Origin: CAZGRP01 sp964527995
Lineage (GTDB): Bacteria > Zhuqueibacterota > Zhuqueibacteria > Oceanimicrobiales > CAZGRP01
Assembly (NCBI GenBank): GCA_964527995.1
Contig: CAZGRP010000019.1
Span: 5,807 to 69,806, forward strand
Length of the DNA: 64,000 bases
Direction of reading: 5' to 3'
Shown: piece by piece, positions 31,466 through 39,747 of the stretch
Layout: the number at the start of each line of letters is the position of its first letter
How positions within the stretch are numbered: position 1 is the first letter of the stretch
Notes under the pieces: generated by a model
Told to the model about the DNA's origin: nothing
Seen by the model: the letters and a program-made list of their open reading frames with translations, nothing else
Database searches by the model: none
Program-made: the position numbers and the translations under genes

Positions 31466-32320
31466 TCACGTTGCCGCCTTTTGGCGCCGACGTCGGGGCG
31501 ATGGCTCCACTGCTGCCACGGACTCTCCGCGCCGATACACCCTCGCCAGCAGTGCAACGCCGGCCAGTATGACGATCAGGCTGTAGAGCTGCGGTACGCT
31601 GAGCCAGGTGCCGAACACTCTCGGGGTCATGCGCCAGAATTCGGCGATGAAACGCTCCGCGCCGATCAACACCAGATAGAGGCTGAACTGTGCACCCGCG
31701 GGATGAGGCCGCAGGCGACGCCGCCACAGGAAGTAGAACAGCGGCAGCAGCATCAGGATCTCGTAAAGCGGGGTGGGGTGCACTTTGATATCGATCGGCA
31801 CGTTGGCCGTACCCAGGATCTGCTGGATGTGAGGATTGAGATGCGTGGGCACGGCACCGTTGGGAAACGACATCCCCCAAGGCATGCGGGTCGGTGGGCC
31901 GTAGTCGCCGTCTCCGGAGAGCAGGCAACCGAGACGGCCGAAGGCGTAGCCCAGCACCAGCATCGGCGCGATGAGGTCAGCAGTGAGCCCAAGTGGCAGC
32001 TTGTTTCGGCGGATCACCCAATACACCGCCGCCGCCGCACCAAAGAAGCCGCCGAACCAGGCCAGCCCCGCACCGGTAAAGATCAGCGAGAGCGGGTCGC
32101 GGACAAACCGCGACCAGTGTTCGAAAATATAGTAGAGCCTCGCTCCACCGAAGCCGGCGAGGATGGCGGCGATGACGATACTGTTGACATACTCGGGGTC
32201 GAGTTTTGTGCGGATAAACTCCCGCCGTAACAGCAAAGCCGGCACCAGGAAGCCCAGCATCGCCATCACCCCAAAGGAATAAATGGTCACCGGGCCGATC
32301 CGAAGAAGTATGGGTAGCAT
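31466..32320 (-). CDS. lgt: Prolipoprotein diacylglyceryl transferase
   Basis: 284 residues, an inner-membrane enzyme that attaches diacylglyceryl to the lipobox Cys of prolipoproteins. Seven hydrophobic helices. Signatures are GARLYYIFEHW, GLAWFGGFFGAA, ADLIAPMLVLGYAFGRLGC (Lgt signature with GRLGCLLSGDGDYG) and HPTPLYEILM. A monocistronic unit with its own terminator. The C-terminal tail is basic (RRRRQKAAT). Confidence 0.95.
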   Translation of the reverse strand: MLPILLRIGPVTIYSFGVMAMLGFLVPALLLRREFIRTKLDPEYVNSIVIAAILAGFGGARLYYIFEHWSRFVRDPLSLIFTGAGLAWFGGFFGAAAAVYWVIRRNKLPLGLTADLIAPMLVLGYAFGRLGCLLSGDGDYGPPTRMPWGMSFPNGAVPTHLNPHIQQILGTANVPIDIKVHPTPLYEILMLLPLFYFLWRRRLRPHPAGAQFSLYLVLIGAERFIAEFWRMTPRVFGTWLSVPQLYSLIVILAGVALLARVYRRGESVAAVEPSPRRRRQKAAT

Positions 32321-32397
32321 GTCACCTGCAATCTTTGATCGTGAGGTCCTATCGCGTCGTTTTGTTTAACTCTTACACCACGTCGAGAAAAAATGTT

Positions 32398-34032
32398 TCA
32401 GCCGGACGCCGACTGGCTGGTCCAGCATCGGTCAAGAATGCGCTTCATGTTCAGGCCCAGAATCTGGCGTTTGTCAGTCTCAGAAATGCCTGCGTACACC
32501 ACCCAACCCATCTGCGGCGCCGGGTCGCGCATGGGCGCGTCGGTGCCGAAGAGCACCTTTTCAACCGTCGCCTCGCGCGCCAGAAACTCGATGATCCGGT
32601 GCGTAACCGTGGTGAACGTAATCTCCAGGTAGACGTTGTCGAACTCTCGCGCCAGTGGAACGAAATCGCGGGCGTGCTGCCAGGTCCAGCCCGAGTGAGC
32701 CAGGATCAGCGTCAGCTCGGGATAGCGCTGAGCCAGGTTGCGCACCTCGGGGACGAAGTTGTCCGAGGGATGAAGCAGCACAAACAGCCGGTGATCGTTT
32801 CCGTAGCGAAACCAGGGGTCGTAGCGGGGATCGTCATAAGGGATCCGCACGCGCGGGTAGTACGGCTTGAGGCCGGGCATCCTCAGTTCCTCGTGGCAGT
32901 AGCGCACCTGCTGCATCATCTCCTCCGGGGTGCGCAGGTAGTTGGGATCGATGGTGGCATAGCCGATCACCTGGCCCGGGAAGTCGTTCATCGCGCGATG
33001 GACGATCTCGTTGCCTCGTTCGTAGTCCGCCCAGATGCCCAGCCAGGAGCTGACGCAGACGCGGTCGATGCCCAGCATCTGGCCTCGCTCCACCACACCC
33101 GCCGCACCGCAACGAGGCATGTGGATGAGGCCACCGCCGCCGGCACCCCTGTGCCCGATGTGAGCATGGGCATCGATGACCAGCACCTGGCGCAGCGGCT
33201 CGCCGGCCTTGGCGGCCCGCACAATCGAGTCTTCGTCACCGCGGTCGCGATAGGCCGGCGGGAACTGCTCGAGCTTGAGCAACCTGGCAAGGTTGCCTCC
33301 GGCAATGGCGCGACGCTCCTCCGGGGTGATCTGAGCGTAGTCGATGAAGGCACGCGCCGCTCCCGGACTCTTCTCCGGCCACTGCGTGCCGAACAACAGC
33401 CGCTCGACGCCGATGCGATCACGCAGAAACTCGATGCCACGATTGCTCTGGTAACTTGAGAACTCCAGATAGAGATTCGAGTGCCTCTCGAGAAGCGGCA
33501 AGACGAAGCGAGCGGAATCCCACTTCGCACCCTGAAGCAAAACCGGAAGCTGCGGATGGGCCCGACAGAGGCGATCGATGTCAGCCAGACTTGCCTCGTT
33601 CCGCCCGCCGAGCGCCTGGCCCGATTCGATCAGCAAGGGAATTCTGCGCCGTTCCAGGGCCGTGAAAATGCCCCCGCAAACTTCCTCGCTGAAGTCATAT
33701 AAGTGGCTCGAGGGGAACATTTTCGCGGCACGAATTCCGTGGGCCTCCATCTCGTCGACGAGGACGTCGGCTTCAGGCATCTCCCCGGTGTGATGAGGCA
33801 TCAGCACCCAGCAACCGAAAAGACGCTCACTCTTGCGCAGCTCATCGAGCAGGAGTCGATTGCCGTACACCGGGTCGTACTCCCTGGCCAGAGCATGGCT
33901 GACCAGTGCGCCATGAATGCCACAGCGTTCCATGTCGGCGAGAAGATCCTCCGTGCTCCAGGGAGTCTCCGGATCCTTCGGACCTGGCTTGCCGACAACG
34001 GCCCAGCTATCGATGTAAATCAGCTCGCTCAT
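32398..34032 (-). CDS. Tandem amidohydrolase-family protein, N-terminal half lacking the metal-binding HxH
   Basis: 544 residues with two consecutive amidohydrolase-2-like (TIM-barrel) domains, about 1-265 and 280-540. The second begins with VLVIDAHAHIGH, the HxH of metal-dependent hydrolases, and ends with FGTDAPMRDPAPQMGWV. The first begins IYIDSWAVVGKPGPKDP and has FGTQWPEKSPGAA near its end, so its HxH and Asp are altered. The pair looks like a duplicated protein with one catalytic and one degenerate half. Substrate unknown. A 16-base palindrome lies upstream of the ATG. Confidence 0.8.
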   Translation of the reverse strand: MSELIYIDSWAVVGKPGPKDPETPWSTEDLLADMERCGIHGALVSHALAREYDPVYGNRLLLDELRKSERLFGCWVLMPHHTGEMPEADVLVDEMEAHGIRAAKMFPSSHLYDFSEEVCGGIFTALERRRIPLLIESGQALGGRNEASLADIDRLCRAHPQLPVLLQGAKWDSARFVLPLLERHSNLYLEFSSYQSNRGIEFLRDRIGVERLLFGTQWPEKSPGAARAFIDYAQITPEERRAIAGGNLARLLKLEQFPPAYRDRGDEDSIVRAAKAGEPLRQVLVIDAHAHIGHRGAGGGGLIHMPRCGAAGVVERGQMLGIDRVCVSSWLGIWADYERGNEIVHRAMNDFPGQVIGYATIDPNYLRTPEEMMQQVRYCHEELRMPGLKPYYPRVRIPYDDPRYDPWFRYGNDHRLFVLLHPSDNFVPEVRNLAQRYPELTLILAHSGWTWQHARDFVPLAREFDNVYLEITFTTVTHRIIEFLAREATVEKVLFGTDAPMRDPAPQMGWVVYAGISETDKRQILGLNMKRILDRCWTSQSASG

Positions 34033-34044
34033 TGGTTTCTCTGC

Positions 34045-34060
34045 AGGATAGAGCTATCCT
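34045..34060. promoter_or_regulatory. Perfect 7-bp palindrome upstream of the tandem amidohydrolase gene
   Basis: AGGATAG-AG-CTATCCT, 12 bases before the start codon. It could be an operator or part of a leader hairpin; the site is alone in the spacer apart from the repeat pair at 34077. Confidence 0.35.
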
Positions 34061-34076
34061 AAGAGCTTTCCTCTTC

Positions 34077-34147
34077 TGTCATTGCCGCGCAAGCGGGAAT
34101 CTATAACTTATTGACTTTTCTGAAATCCTGCCTTCGCAGGAATGACA
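34077..34147. repeat. Inverted pair of REP-like elements
   Basis: TGTCATTGCCGCGCAAGCGGGAATCT (34077-34102) and, in opposite orientation, TCCTGCCTTCGCAGGAATGACA (34126-34147). Both are of the GTCATTCCCGCGNAAGCGGGAAT class of dispersed repeats. Together they form a long imperfect stem in the spacer upstream of the amidohydrolase gene. Confidence 0.65.
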
Positions 34148-34207
34148 AATCAAGACTCTTTCTTACCTCTTGAGACAGCCCCGCGCACCACACCTGAAGA
34201 ACCCCGG

Positions 34208-34990
34208 CTATTTCTTGAGCAACGCCTTGACTTTATCGGGCAGGGCGAACACCGAGTCTTTCACGCCATCGTATTCGATCGACGAGATCGTGACCACCTG
34301 GTCCCTGCCCATAAGTTTTTGTCGAATGCGGGTTGGAGTGAGGACGCCATCGAACTTCTTGTACTGGTCATAGAAAATCGTCGTTGGAACCGGGCCCATG
34401 GGCGACTCGACATCCGCCGACATCCCGACAAGGAGACCGGTCTGGATGTCATAGAACTCAAAGTACTCGAGGCCAGAGCTGGTCACAAGCTTGAGCTTGT
34501 AGCAGCGCTTTCCATCGAAATCGCTTACCCCCAGGTTCTCCATCGATTTGAAGTTGCTGGCTTCATGCAGAGGGGCGTAAAAGTCGGCGTCATGCATGCG
34601 CTGCCGGAGCGCCTTGCCTTCCAGAATGGTCGCCCCCGATCTCGGGTTCATCGACCACCCCACCTTGCCGTCGAAGCCATTGACCATCTCGCCCATTCCC
34701 TTGATCGTGACCCGAGACAGCCGCTTGTTGGGCTTGGCGGCGAAGATCTCCAGCTCGGCAGAGAAGCCCTGGGCCGGAATCTCGAACTTCCCTTTCATGT
34801 AGCGCGAAGAGTGACTCAGAATCGCCTTCTTGCCGCCGATCGCCTTCACATACCGGGCGATGATGTTGCTGGCAGACGGGACTCCACTTGCCGACTGGGC
34901 CGCTGCCGCGCTGGCACCACCAAGAAGCAGAGCGACGGCCATTTCAGCGACCCGCGGAAGCCGGCGATTCGTAGTGTGCCTCGAGATCAT
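34208..34990 (-). CDS. Exported LolA/outer-membrane-lipoprotein-sorting-like protein
   Basis: 260 residues. A signal peptide (RLPRVAEMAVALLLGGASAA..AQS) precedes a beta-rich domain: IARYVKAIGGKKAI, KGKFEIPAQGFSAELEIFAA, KPNKRLSRVTIKGMGE and FDGKVGWSMNPRSGA. This is the pattern of LolA-fold periplasmic proteins that hold lipid-like ligands. The specific role is unknown. AAGGAGG precedes the ATG at 34990, which overlaps the end of the upstream gene by 47 bases; an ATG at 34942 is an alternative without the overlap but weakens the signal peptide. Confidence 0.75.
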   Translation of the reverse strand: MISRHTTNRRLPRVAEMAVALLLGGASAAAAQSASGVPSASNIIARYVKAIGGKKAILSHSSRYMKGKFEIPAQGFSAELEIFAAKPNKRLSRVTIKGMGEMVNGFDGKVGWSMNPRSGATILEGKALRQRMHDADFYAPLHEASNFKSMENLGVSDFDGKRCYKLKLVTSSGLEYFEFYDIQTGLLVGMSADVESPMGPVPTTIFYDQYKKFDGVLTPTRIRQKLMGRDQVVTISSIEYDGVKDSVFALPDKVKALLKK

Positions 34991-36170
34991 GGATTCCTCC
35001 TTTCAAGTAGGATGATTCACTTCCTGGCAGGGCCCGTCCCCGGAGGCCCAGAGAAGTCACTTCGTAGGAAATCACGCGTTGGTTTGGCGGAGCCTGCAAG
35101 AGCACCATCCGCATCCCTCTCATGGAGAAGGCGACGGCCGCGATGGGCAGGTAAAAAACCTGCAGATACTCCCCCTGGAACGAAAACACGTCGATGCGGT
35201 CGGCGCCCAGGCTGGCACGCGTTCGTACCAGATTGTAAACAAAGCCATCGCCTCCAATGCCCACTCCGAAGCTGATCTGTTGTCGCGTTACCGCCCGAAT
35301 GCGGCCGGTGGCGTCCCGGGTGATGGTTGGTGGAGTGATCACCACGCCGAGATCGCGCTCGAAGCTGCGCACCGGCCGGCCGCTGGGGTCGAAGATCGTG
35401 ATCCTGTACGGATACGCGGCAGAGTAGCAGACGGTGTCTGCCGACGCCAGCGCCAGAGTGCCAAGCCCGAAAACAGACCACAATGCCGAATCCGCCTCGC
35501 TGTGCTCGCCAAAGGCCAGGAGTTCGCTGCCGTCGGGTGCGATCTCATGAAGCATAAGCGGCTCGCTGGGCGCCAGCAGGATCAGGCGCCCGCGCGAGTT
35601 TACCACCAGGTCGGCGACTTCGTAAGGCACGCTGATCCGCCGCCTGAAACGCCCGGCAGCGTCGAAGCTGACAATGCCCCTATCCTCGTCCCAGACGTAG
35701 ATCTCGCCCTCCGGAGAGACCGCCACTTTGCGCGGAGAAAGAAAGTAAGGATTGTTGCGCGGGTCATAACGCAAAGAGCGCACAAATGACCCATCCGCTG
35801 CGAACATGCGCAGGCTGCGGTGCCCCCTGTCGACAACGTAGACCCTGCCCTGCGCATCGATGTCAACGTCGGAGGGACGCAGAAAGAAGTAGCTGTCCCG
35901 TCCCAGCTTGCCCCCGATGGCAAAGACCTGGTTCAATTGCCGCTGGCGTTCCGGTTCCCGGGCCCAGGCCGGCACCGCCGGGTTTCGCCGGTGCGGTACT
36001 TTGCCGCGATAATGCACTTCGCGGACACGCTGCGACTGCCCTCTGTCAGAGGCGACACCTGCGAAACGCTGGCGCAACTGCAAGAGCGGCGAGGGAAGCC
36101 GGGGCGAGAGAGCGAAAAACGCCGCGGCGAGTAAGAGAACAATGAATAAGAGAATGCCGAAGCGTCGCAT
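34944..36170 (-). CDS. Membrane-anchored 6-bladed beta-propeller (NHL-like) protein
   Basis: 408 residues. One N-terminal helix (MRRFGILLFIVLLLAAAFFA) precedes repeated NHL-type blades: RPSDVDIDAQGRVYVVDRGH, SLRMFAADGSFVRSLRYDP, PRKVAVSPEGEIYVWDEDRG, VSFDAAGRFRRRI and RITIFDPSGRPVRSFERDL. Such proteins are usually extracytoplasmic and bind ligands or partners; no enzyme motif is visible. The start at the Met in MRRFG is preferred to the longer open frame. Its 3' end overlaps the LolA-like gene. Confidence 0.75.
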   Translation of the reverse strand: MRRFGILLFIVLLLAAAFFALSPRLPSPLLQLRQRFAGVASDRGQSQRVREVHYRGKVPHRRNPAVPAWAREPERQRQLNQVFAIGGKLGRDSYFFLRPSDVDIDAQGRVYVVDRGHRSLRMFAADGSFVRSLRYDPRNNPYFLSPRKVAVSPEGEIYVWDEDRGIVSFDAAGRFRRRISVPYEVADLVVNSRGRLILLAPSEPLMLHEIAPDGSELLAFGEHSEADSALWSVFGLGTLALASADTVCYSAAYPYRITIFDPSGRPVRSFERDLGVVITPPTITRDATGRIRAVTRQQISFGVGIGGDGFVYNLVRTRASLGADRIDVFSFQGEYLQVFYLPIAAVAFSMRGMRMVLLQAPPNQRVISYEVTSLGLRGRALPGSESSYLKGGIHDLEAHYESPASAGR

Positions 36171-36393
36171 GCGGATCCGTCCAGAGGAAGCTGAAGGTAT
36201 GCATCCAGGGCGCTCAAGCCCGTGCACCACAGGGGGACCGACTTTGCGGCAGGCAGCAGAGAGCCAGGGGCTGGCTCAAGATGGAGCGTGGAATGGAGAG
36301 CCCTGTCCGCCTGTGCGAGGTCTGGGGATCGCGCCGCCCCACGAGTCGGAGCCTCGATCCCGCTGCGGCCGCAGCCTGAGCGCGCCGATTTTG

Positions 36394-37236
36394 TCAGTAA
36401 CGGTAGACCAGTCGGATGTTGGTAGCCAACAGCCCTTTGTCGCCGTCCGCCAGATCGAACTCGAAGATGAAGTCACGGCTCGGCAGCACAGACAGGTCAA
36501 ACCCAGCCGGAAAGCTGGACTCGTGTGCGAAAGCGGTGCGGTACGGTGAATCCTCGCGGCGGGTGTCGGTGATCCACAACCCCGCGGCGATCTTGTTCAG
36601 GAACCTCATGAAGCCATATCGCCGATGTTCGTTGAAAGAGTAACATGTGCCCCGCACTCGCGACCCGATCTCGCCCCATGCAGGCCTGGATTCGCCGCGA
36701 TTGGTTGCCAAAAGGTTGGGGATCAAATAGCCGGACATGAACATATCGGCCTCGCGCCGGAGATCCGACGACACATTGTTGAAGGCGACGATCTCGACCC
36801 GGCAGCCCTTGTTTTGGAGAGCCCTGACCACCTGCACGAAATCGCCATCGCCGGTGGCAAGCAGCACGCGATCTAGGTTCTCCGACTGCAACAACGCGTC
36901 GACGGCCATATCCAGATCGGCGTTGGCCTTGCCGTAGCGAACACCGGCTTCGTCGGTGTACCACTTCACGGTTTTCTCAATGACCTTGAAACCGAAGTCA
37001 CGCAGAATGGAATGAAAATCCAGCGTCCGCTCTTTGTACACTCTATCATCGACGGCCCGCTCTGCGTCGAAGGCCACGTAGGCGTTCAGGCGGACTGGTT
37101 CGGCGAAATCCCTTGCAGCGAACTCGCGCAGGATATCGTACCGCATCCCGTAGCCGCCGTTGCGCGCCAGATTGGCCACATCGACGTAGACGCCGACCTT
37201 GGCGCCCGAGTTTTGAGGTAACATCCGCTCACTCAT
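36394..37236 (-). CDS. NYN (LabA/DUF88) nuclease-like protein with C-terminal cold-shock-like domain
   Basis: 280 residues. The N-terminal NYN/PIN-like domain (about 10-165) has VGVYVDVANLARNGG, KANADLDMAVDALLQ and VLLATGDGDFVQVVRALQNK, with the expected acidic residues of an RNase fold. The C-terminal part (about 190-280) reads RVRGTCYSFNEHRRYGFMRF, then FAHESSFPAGFDL and FEFDLADGDKGLLATNIRLV, which follows the cold-shock domain pattern. I infer an RNA-binding ribonuclease. It lies 18 bases after the STAS gene of the Rsb-type module. Confidence 0.82.
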   Translation of the reverse strand: MSERMLPQNSGAKVGVYVDVANLARNGGYGMRYDILREFAARDFAEPVRLNAYVAFDAERAVDDRVYKERTLDFHSILRDFGFKVIEKTVKWYTDEAGVRYGKANADLDMAVDALLQSENLDRVLLATGDGDFVQVVRALQNKGCRVEIVAFNNVSSDLRREADMFMSGYLIPNLLATNRGESRPAWGEIGSRVRGTCYSFNEHRRYGFMRFLNKIAAGLWITDTRREDSPYRTAFAHESSFPAGFDLSVLPSRDFIFEFDLADGDKGLLATNIRLVYRY

Positions 37237-37254
37237 GGTTTAAATGGTTCGTCG

Positions 37255-37611
37255 CTACTTTTCGTCTGAAAAACTTTGTAGGGCGGCCTCGACGCTGTCG
37301 AAGTGAGGCACGTACTTGGTGATACCCACCATGTCAAAAATCTTTTGGAAGTGGGGGGTCAGACCGCAAGCGCAAAGCTGCCGCCCCTCTTTCCGACTCT
37401 TGCTGAGCAGGCCGATCATCACGGCCAACCCAGCGCTGTTAATGTACTCAACCTTGCTGAAATTTAGCAAGATCTTTCTCAGGCCGGCGGAACTCAACTT
37501 CTCATAGGCGGCCTCCATCGCCTGTTCAGCAGAATTGGTCACGTCCCCCTCCAGGAGCATGATCCCGACCCCATCCTGTTCTCTTGTGGTCACCCGCATC
37601 GGTTCTTTCAT
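37255..37611 (-). CDS. STAS-domain anti-sigma factor antagonist (RsbV-like)
   Basis: 118 residues. The STAS core shows GIMLLEGDVTNSAEQAMEAA, KILLNFSKVEYINSAGLAVM (with the phosphorylatable Ser in INSAG) and IFDMVGITKYVPHFDSVEAA. In partner switching the unphosphorylated antagonist binds the kinase and frees the sigma factor or other target. It lies next to a kinase and a PP2C-type phosphatase in one cluster. GAGGAGGTGAT precedes the ATG. Confidence 0.9.
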   Translation of the reverse strand: MKEPMRVTTREQDGVGIMLLEGDVTNSAEQAMEAAYEKLSSAGLRKILLNFSKVEYINSAGLAVMIGLLSKSRKEGRQLCACGLTPHFQKIFDMVGITKYVPHFDSVEAALQSFSDEK

Positions 37612-37620
37612 ATCACCTCC

Positions 37621-38052
37621 TCAGCCTGTTCGCCGAAAAAGCAGCGTCGTCACCGTGCCACTGCCGCGGCGAGTGTCAATTTGAAGCTCGTCGGCGAGAC
37701 GGCGGCTCAGGAACAGGCCCCAGCCGCGCGTCGACTCCCGGCCCGCCACCTGCTCTTCCAGACAAGGCTCGGTATCAGTAACCACGACGCCCTGCCCGCG
37801 GTCGGTGACGCGCACCTGCAGGCTGTCGGTCCCCAGAAGAATCTCCACATCCACGGGAAGCCGAGGCCGACAACGATTGCCGTGTTCGATCGCATTGATG
37901 CAGACCTCGGCCACCGCAGTCTTGAGGTCATCGATACGCTCCTGCGGAAAGCCGAGCAAGCCGGCGGCCTCAGCCGCGGATACCATCGCCACCTTCTCAT
38001 AGCCGAAGGCCGATGGCAGCCGTAGCTGGATTTTCACGACCCTAGCAGACAT
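37621..38052 (-). CDS. Anti-sigma factor / serine kinase (RsbW-like, HATPase_c)
   Basis: 143 residues with a GHKL ATPase: TAVAEVCINAIEHGNRCRPR (N box), VRVTDRGQGVVVTD (G1) and RGWGLFLSRRLADELQID (G2). Phosphorylates the STAS antagonist and holds the target sigma factor. The gene starts immediately after the stop of the phosphatase gene (TGAATG), so translation is coupled. No partner sigma-B-like gene is seen in the cluster. Confidence 0.9.
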   Translation of the reverse strand: MSARVVKIQLRLPSAFGYEKVAMVSAAEAAGLLGFPQERIDDLKTAVAEVCINAIEHGNRCRPRLPVDVEILLGTDSLQVRVTDRGQGVVVTDTEPCLEEQVAGRESTRGWGLFLSRRLADELQIDTRRGSGTVTTLLFRRTG

Positions 38053-39612
38053 TCATGCCTCTCCCCACCCTGCCGCCGCCTCTACAGTCGATGGCTGAAC
38101 GCTGTGCAACACCACCATGGTGATATCGTCGGTGTACGCACCGTCCCCGCCGCCGAAATGGCTCCGGTAGAGTTGGACTTCGCTCATCAGTTCTTCCACC
38201 ATACCCTCGGCCGCCCGGGCCCGGCACCGCTGCAAGGCTCGCTCGAAACGGTCAAACCCATAGAGCTCAGCGCTGCCGTTTCTCGCCTCCACGACGCCGT
38301 CCGTGTACAGGACCAGCGTATCCCCCGGCGACAGTTCCAGGACATGGCTCACATACCTGGCCTCGGGCACCAGCCCGAGAGGAAACAGGTCGCCGTCCTC
38401 GGGACGCGGCAGAAACGTCACCGTATCGCCCCTCTTCAAGTAGGGTGCGGTCTGGCCGGCGTTGACGTAGGTCAGCCGGCGCCGGCGCGGATCGAGAACC
38501 CCATAGAAAACGGCAACAAACATGTTGCGCTGCGTGTCTTTGATAAGTCGCCTGTTGGCGGCGGCGAGCACTTCTGCGGGTTCCTCGTGTTCTTCTGCGG
38601 CAAAGCGCAGCGCCGTCATCGCCGCCGTCATCACCATCGCTCCTGTCAGCCCCTTGCCCGACACGTCGCCGAGAACAATCGCCAACCGCCCGCTACCGAG
38701 CGAGATGAAGTCATAGAAATCGCCTCCCACCTCCGTAGCCGGAACCGACCTGGCGGCCAGTTCGAAGCCGGGCAAGCGCGGATGGGTGGTTGGCAGCAGA
38801 CGCGCCTGCATTTCTCGTGCCAGATTGAATTCGTGCCAGATGCGGGCGTTGCGTCTCAGCGATCCCACCATCTCGTCGAAAGAACGCGCCAGCTTACCGA
38901 TCTCGTCGCCGGAGCGGACGTTGAGCGACACGTCCCAGTCGCCTCTGGCCACTCTCTCGGTGCCGGCGATAAGAGTCTGAACGGGCCGGAACATGCGGCG
39001 GATGGTCACATAGATGAAGACGATGGCCACCAATAGAACGATCAGGATCGCCTTGGTCGTGGAACTCAGGACCGTGCCGGCGCTGGCGTAGACGTCCTTT
39101 TCGTAGCCGGTGGCCAGGATGATCCAGTCGTACGGTTTGAAGTACTTGTAGTAGCCGATCTTCCACTCCCACTGCCGGCCGCGCGCGTCGGTGCGCTGGC
39201 GATAGCGCGTCACGCCCTCGTAACCATCGATGCGGCCAGCACGGTTGATGCGGTCGATGATGCGCTGGATATGCGGAAACTGCTCATTGTAGAGGTTGCT
39301 GCCCACCCGAGTCGGATGCACGACCAGGGTGCCCATCTCCGGCCCGAGCTTGTTGCTGATCACTGTCACATATCCATCCTTGGCGATGGGAATGCGGGCG
39401 ATGGCGTCCTTCAACTCTGCATCCGGCTGACCGTGTTCGAAGGCATGCTGCGAGCACTTCAGGTAGGCCAGATCGGTTTTCGCCTTCAGAAGCTCGAGAG
39501 CCAGATCGGTGATTTCGTTCTTCGACTCGCGGAATGCCAGCCAGCCCACCACGGTGATGGTGACCAGCACTTCGAAGATGGCCAGCAAGATGAGCTTTAG
39601 CTTGAGGGACAT
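38053..39612 (-). CDS. Membrane SpoIIE-type (PP2C) phosphatase with Cache and HAMP domains
   Basis: 519 residues. An N-terminal helix, a Cache-like sensor region (about 35-185, with KLGPEMGTLVVHPTRVGSNL), a second helix (TTKAILIVLLVAIVFIYVTI), HAMP (MFRPVQTLIAGTERVARGDW) and a SpoIIE phosphatase domain with VGGDFYDFISLGSGRLAIVL and GDVSGKGLTGAMVMTAAM. It would dephosphorylate the STAS protein in response to an extracytoplasmic ligand. First gene of the phosphatase-kinase-STAS-NYN cluster. Confidence 0.92.
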   Translation of the reverse strand: MSLKLKLILLAIFEVLVTITVVGWLAFRESKNEITDLALELLKAKTDLAYLKCSQHAFEHGQPDAELKDAIARIPIAKDGYVTVISNKLGPEMGTLVVHPTRVGSNLYNEQFPHIQRIIDRINRAGRIDGYEGVTRYRQRTDARGRQWEWKIGYYKYFKPYDWIILATGYEKDVYASAGTVLSSTTKAILIVLLVAIVFIYVTIRRMFRPVQTLIAGTERVARGDWDVSLNVRSGDEIGKLARSFDEMVGSLRRNARIWHEFNLAREMQARLLPTTHPRLPGFELAARSVPATEVGGDFYDFISLGSGRLAIVLGDVSGKGLTGAMVMTAAMTALRFAAEEHEEPAEVLAAANRRLIKDTQRNMFVAVFYGVLDPRRRRLTYVNAGQTAPYLKRGDTVTFLPRPEDGDLFPLGLVPEARYVSHVLELSPGDTLVLYTDGVVEARNGSAELYGFDRFERALQRCRARAAEGMVEELMSEVQLYRSHFGGGDGAYTDDITMVVLHSVQPSTVEAAAGWGEA

Positions 39613-39747
39613 GCGGTAAGCAAATCCAAGGATCTCGGAAACGACACTGCCGAAGCGAGAATGTTAACCAGGTATACTTTCAACGAAACCTGCAAGGTGG
39701 CCAGCCGCCAATCTGAAGGGCAAGGCCCTGGCACGATGACGCAGGGA

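Noticed and set aside
34944..34990. 47-base overlap of the propeller and LolA-like genes as a frameshift error
   Set aside because: Both proteins look complete, and the downstream start has a strong AAGGAGG site, so the overlap is taken as real.
39640..39720. TGGCCA..TTGCA on the minus strand above the SpoIIE gene as a sigma-54 promoter
   Set aside because: The -24/-12 spacing is too short by about three bases.
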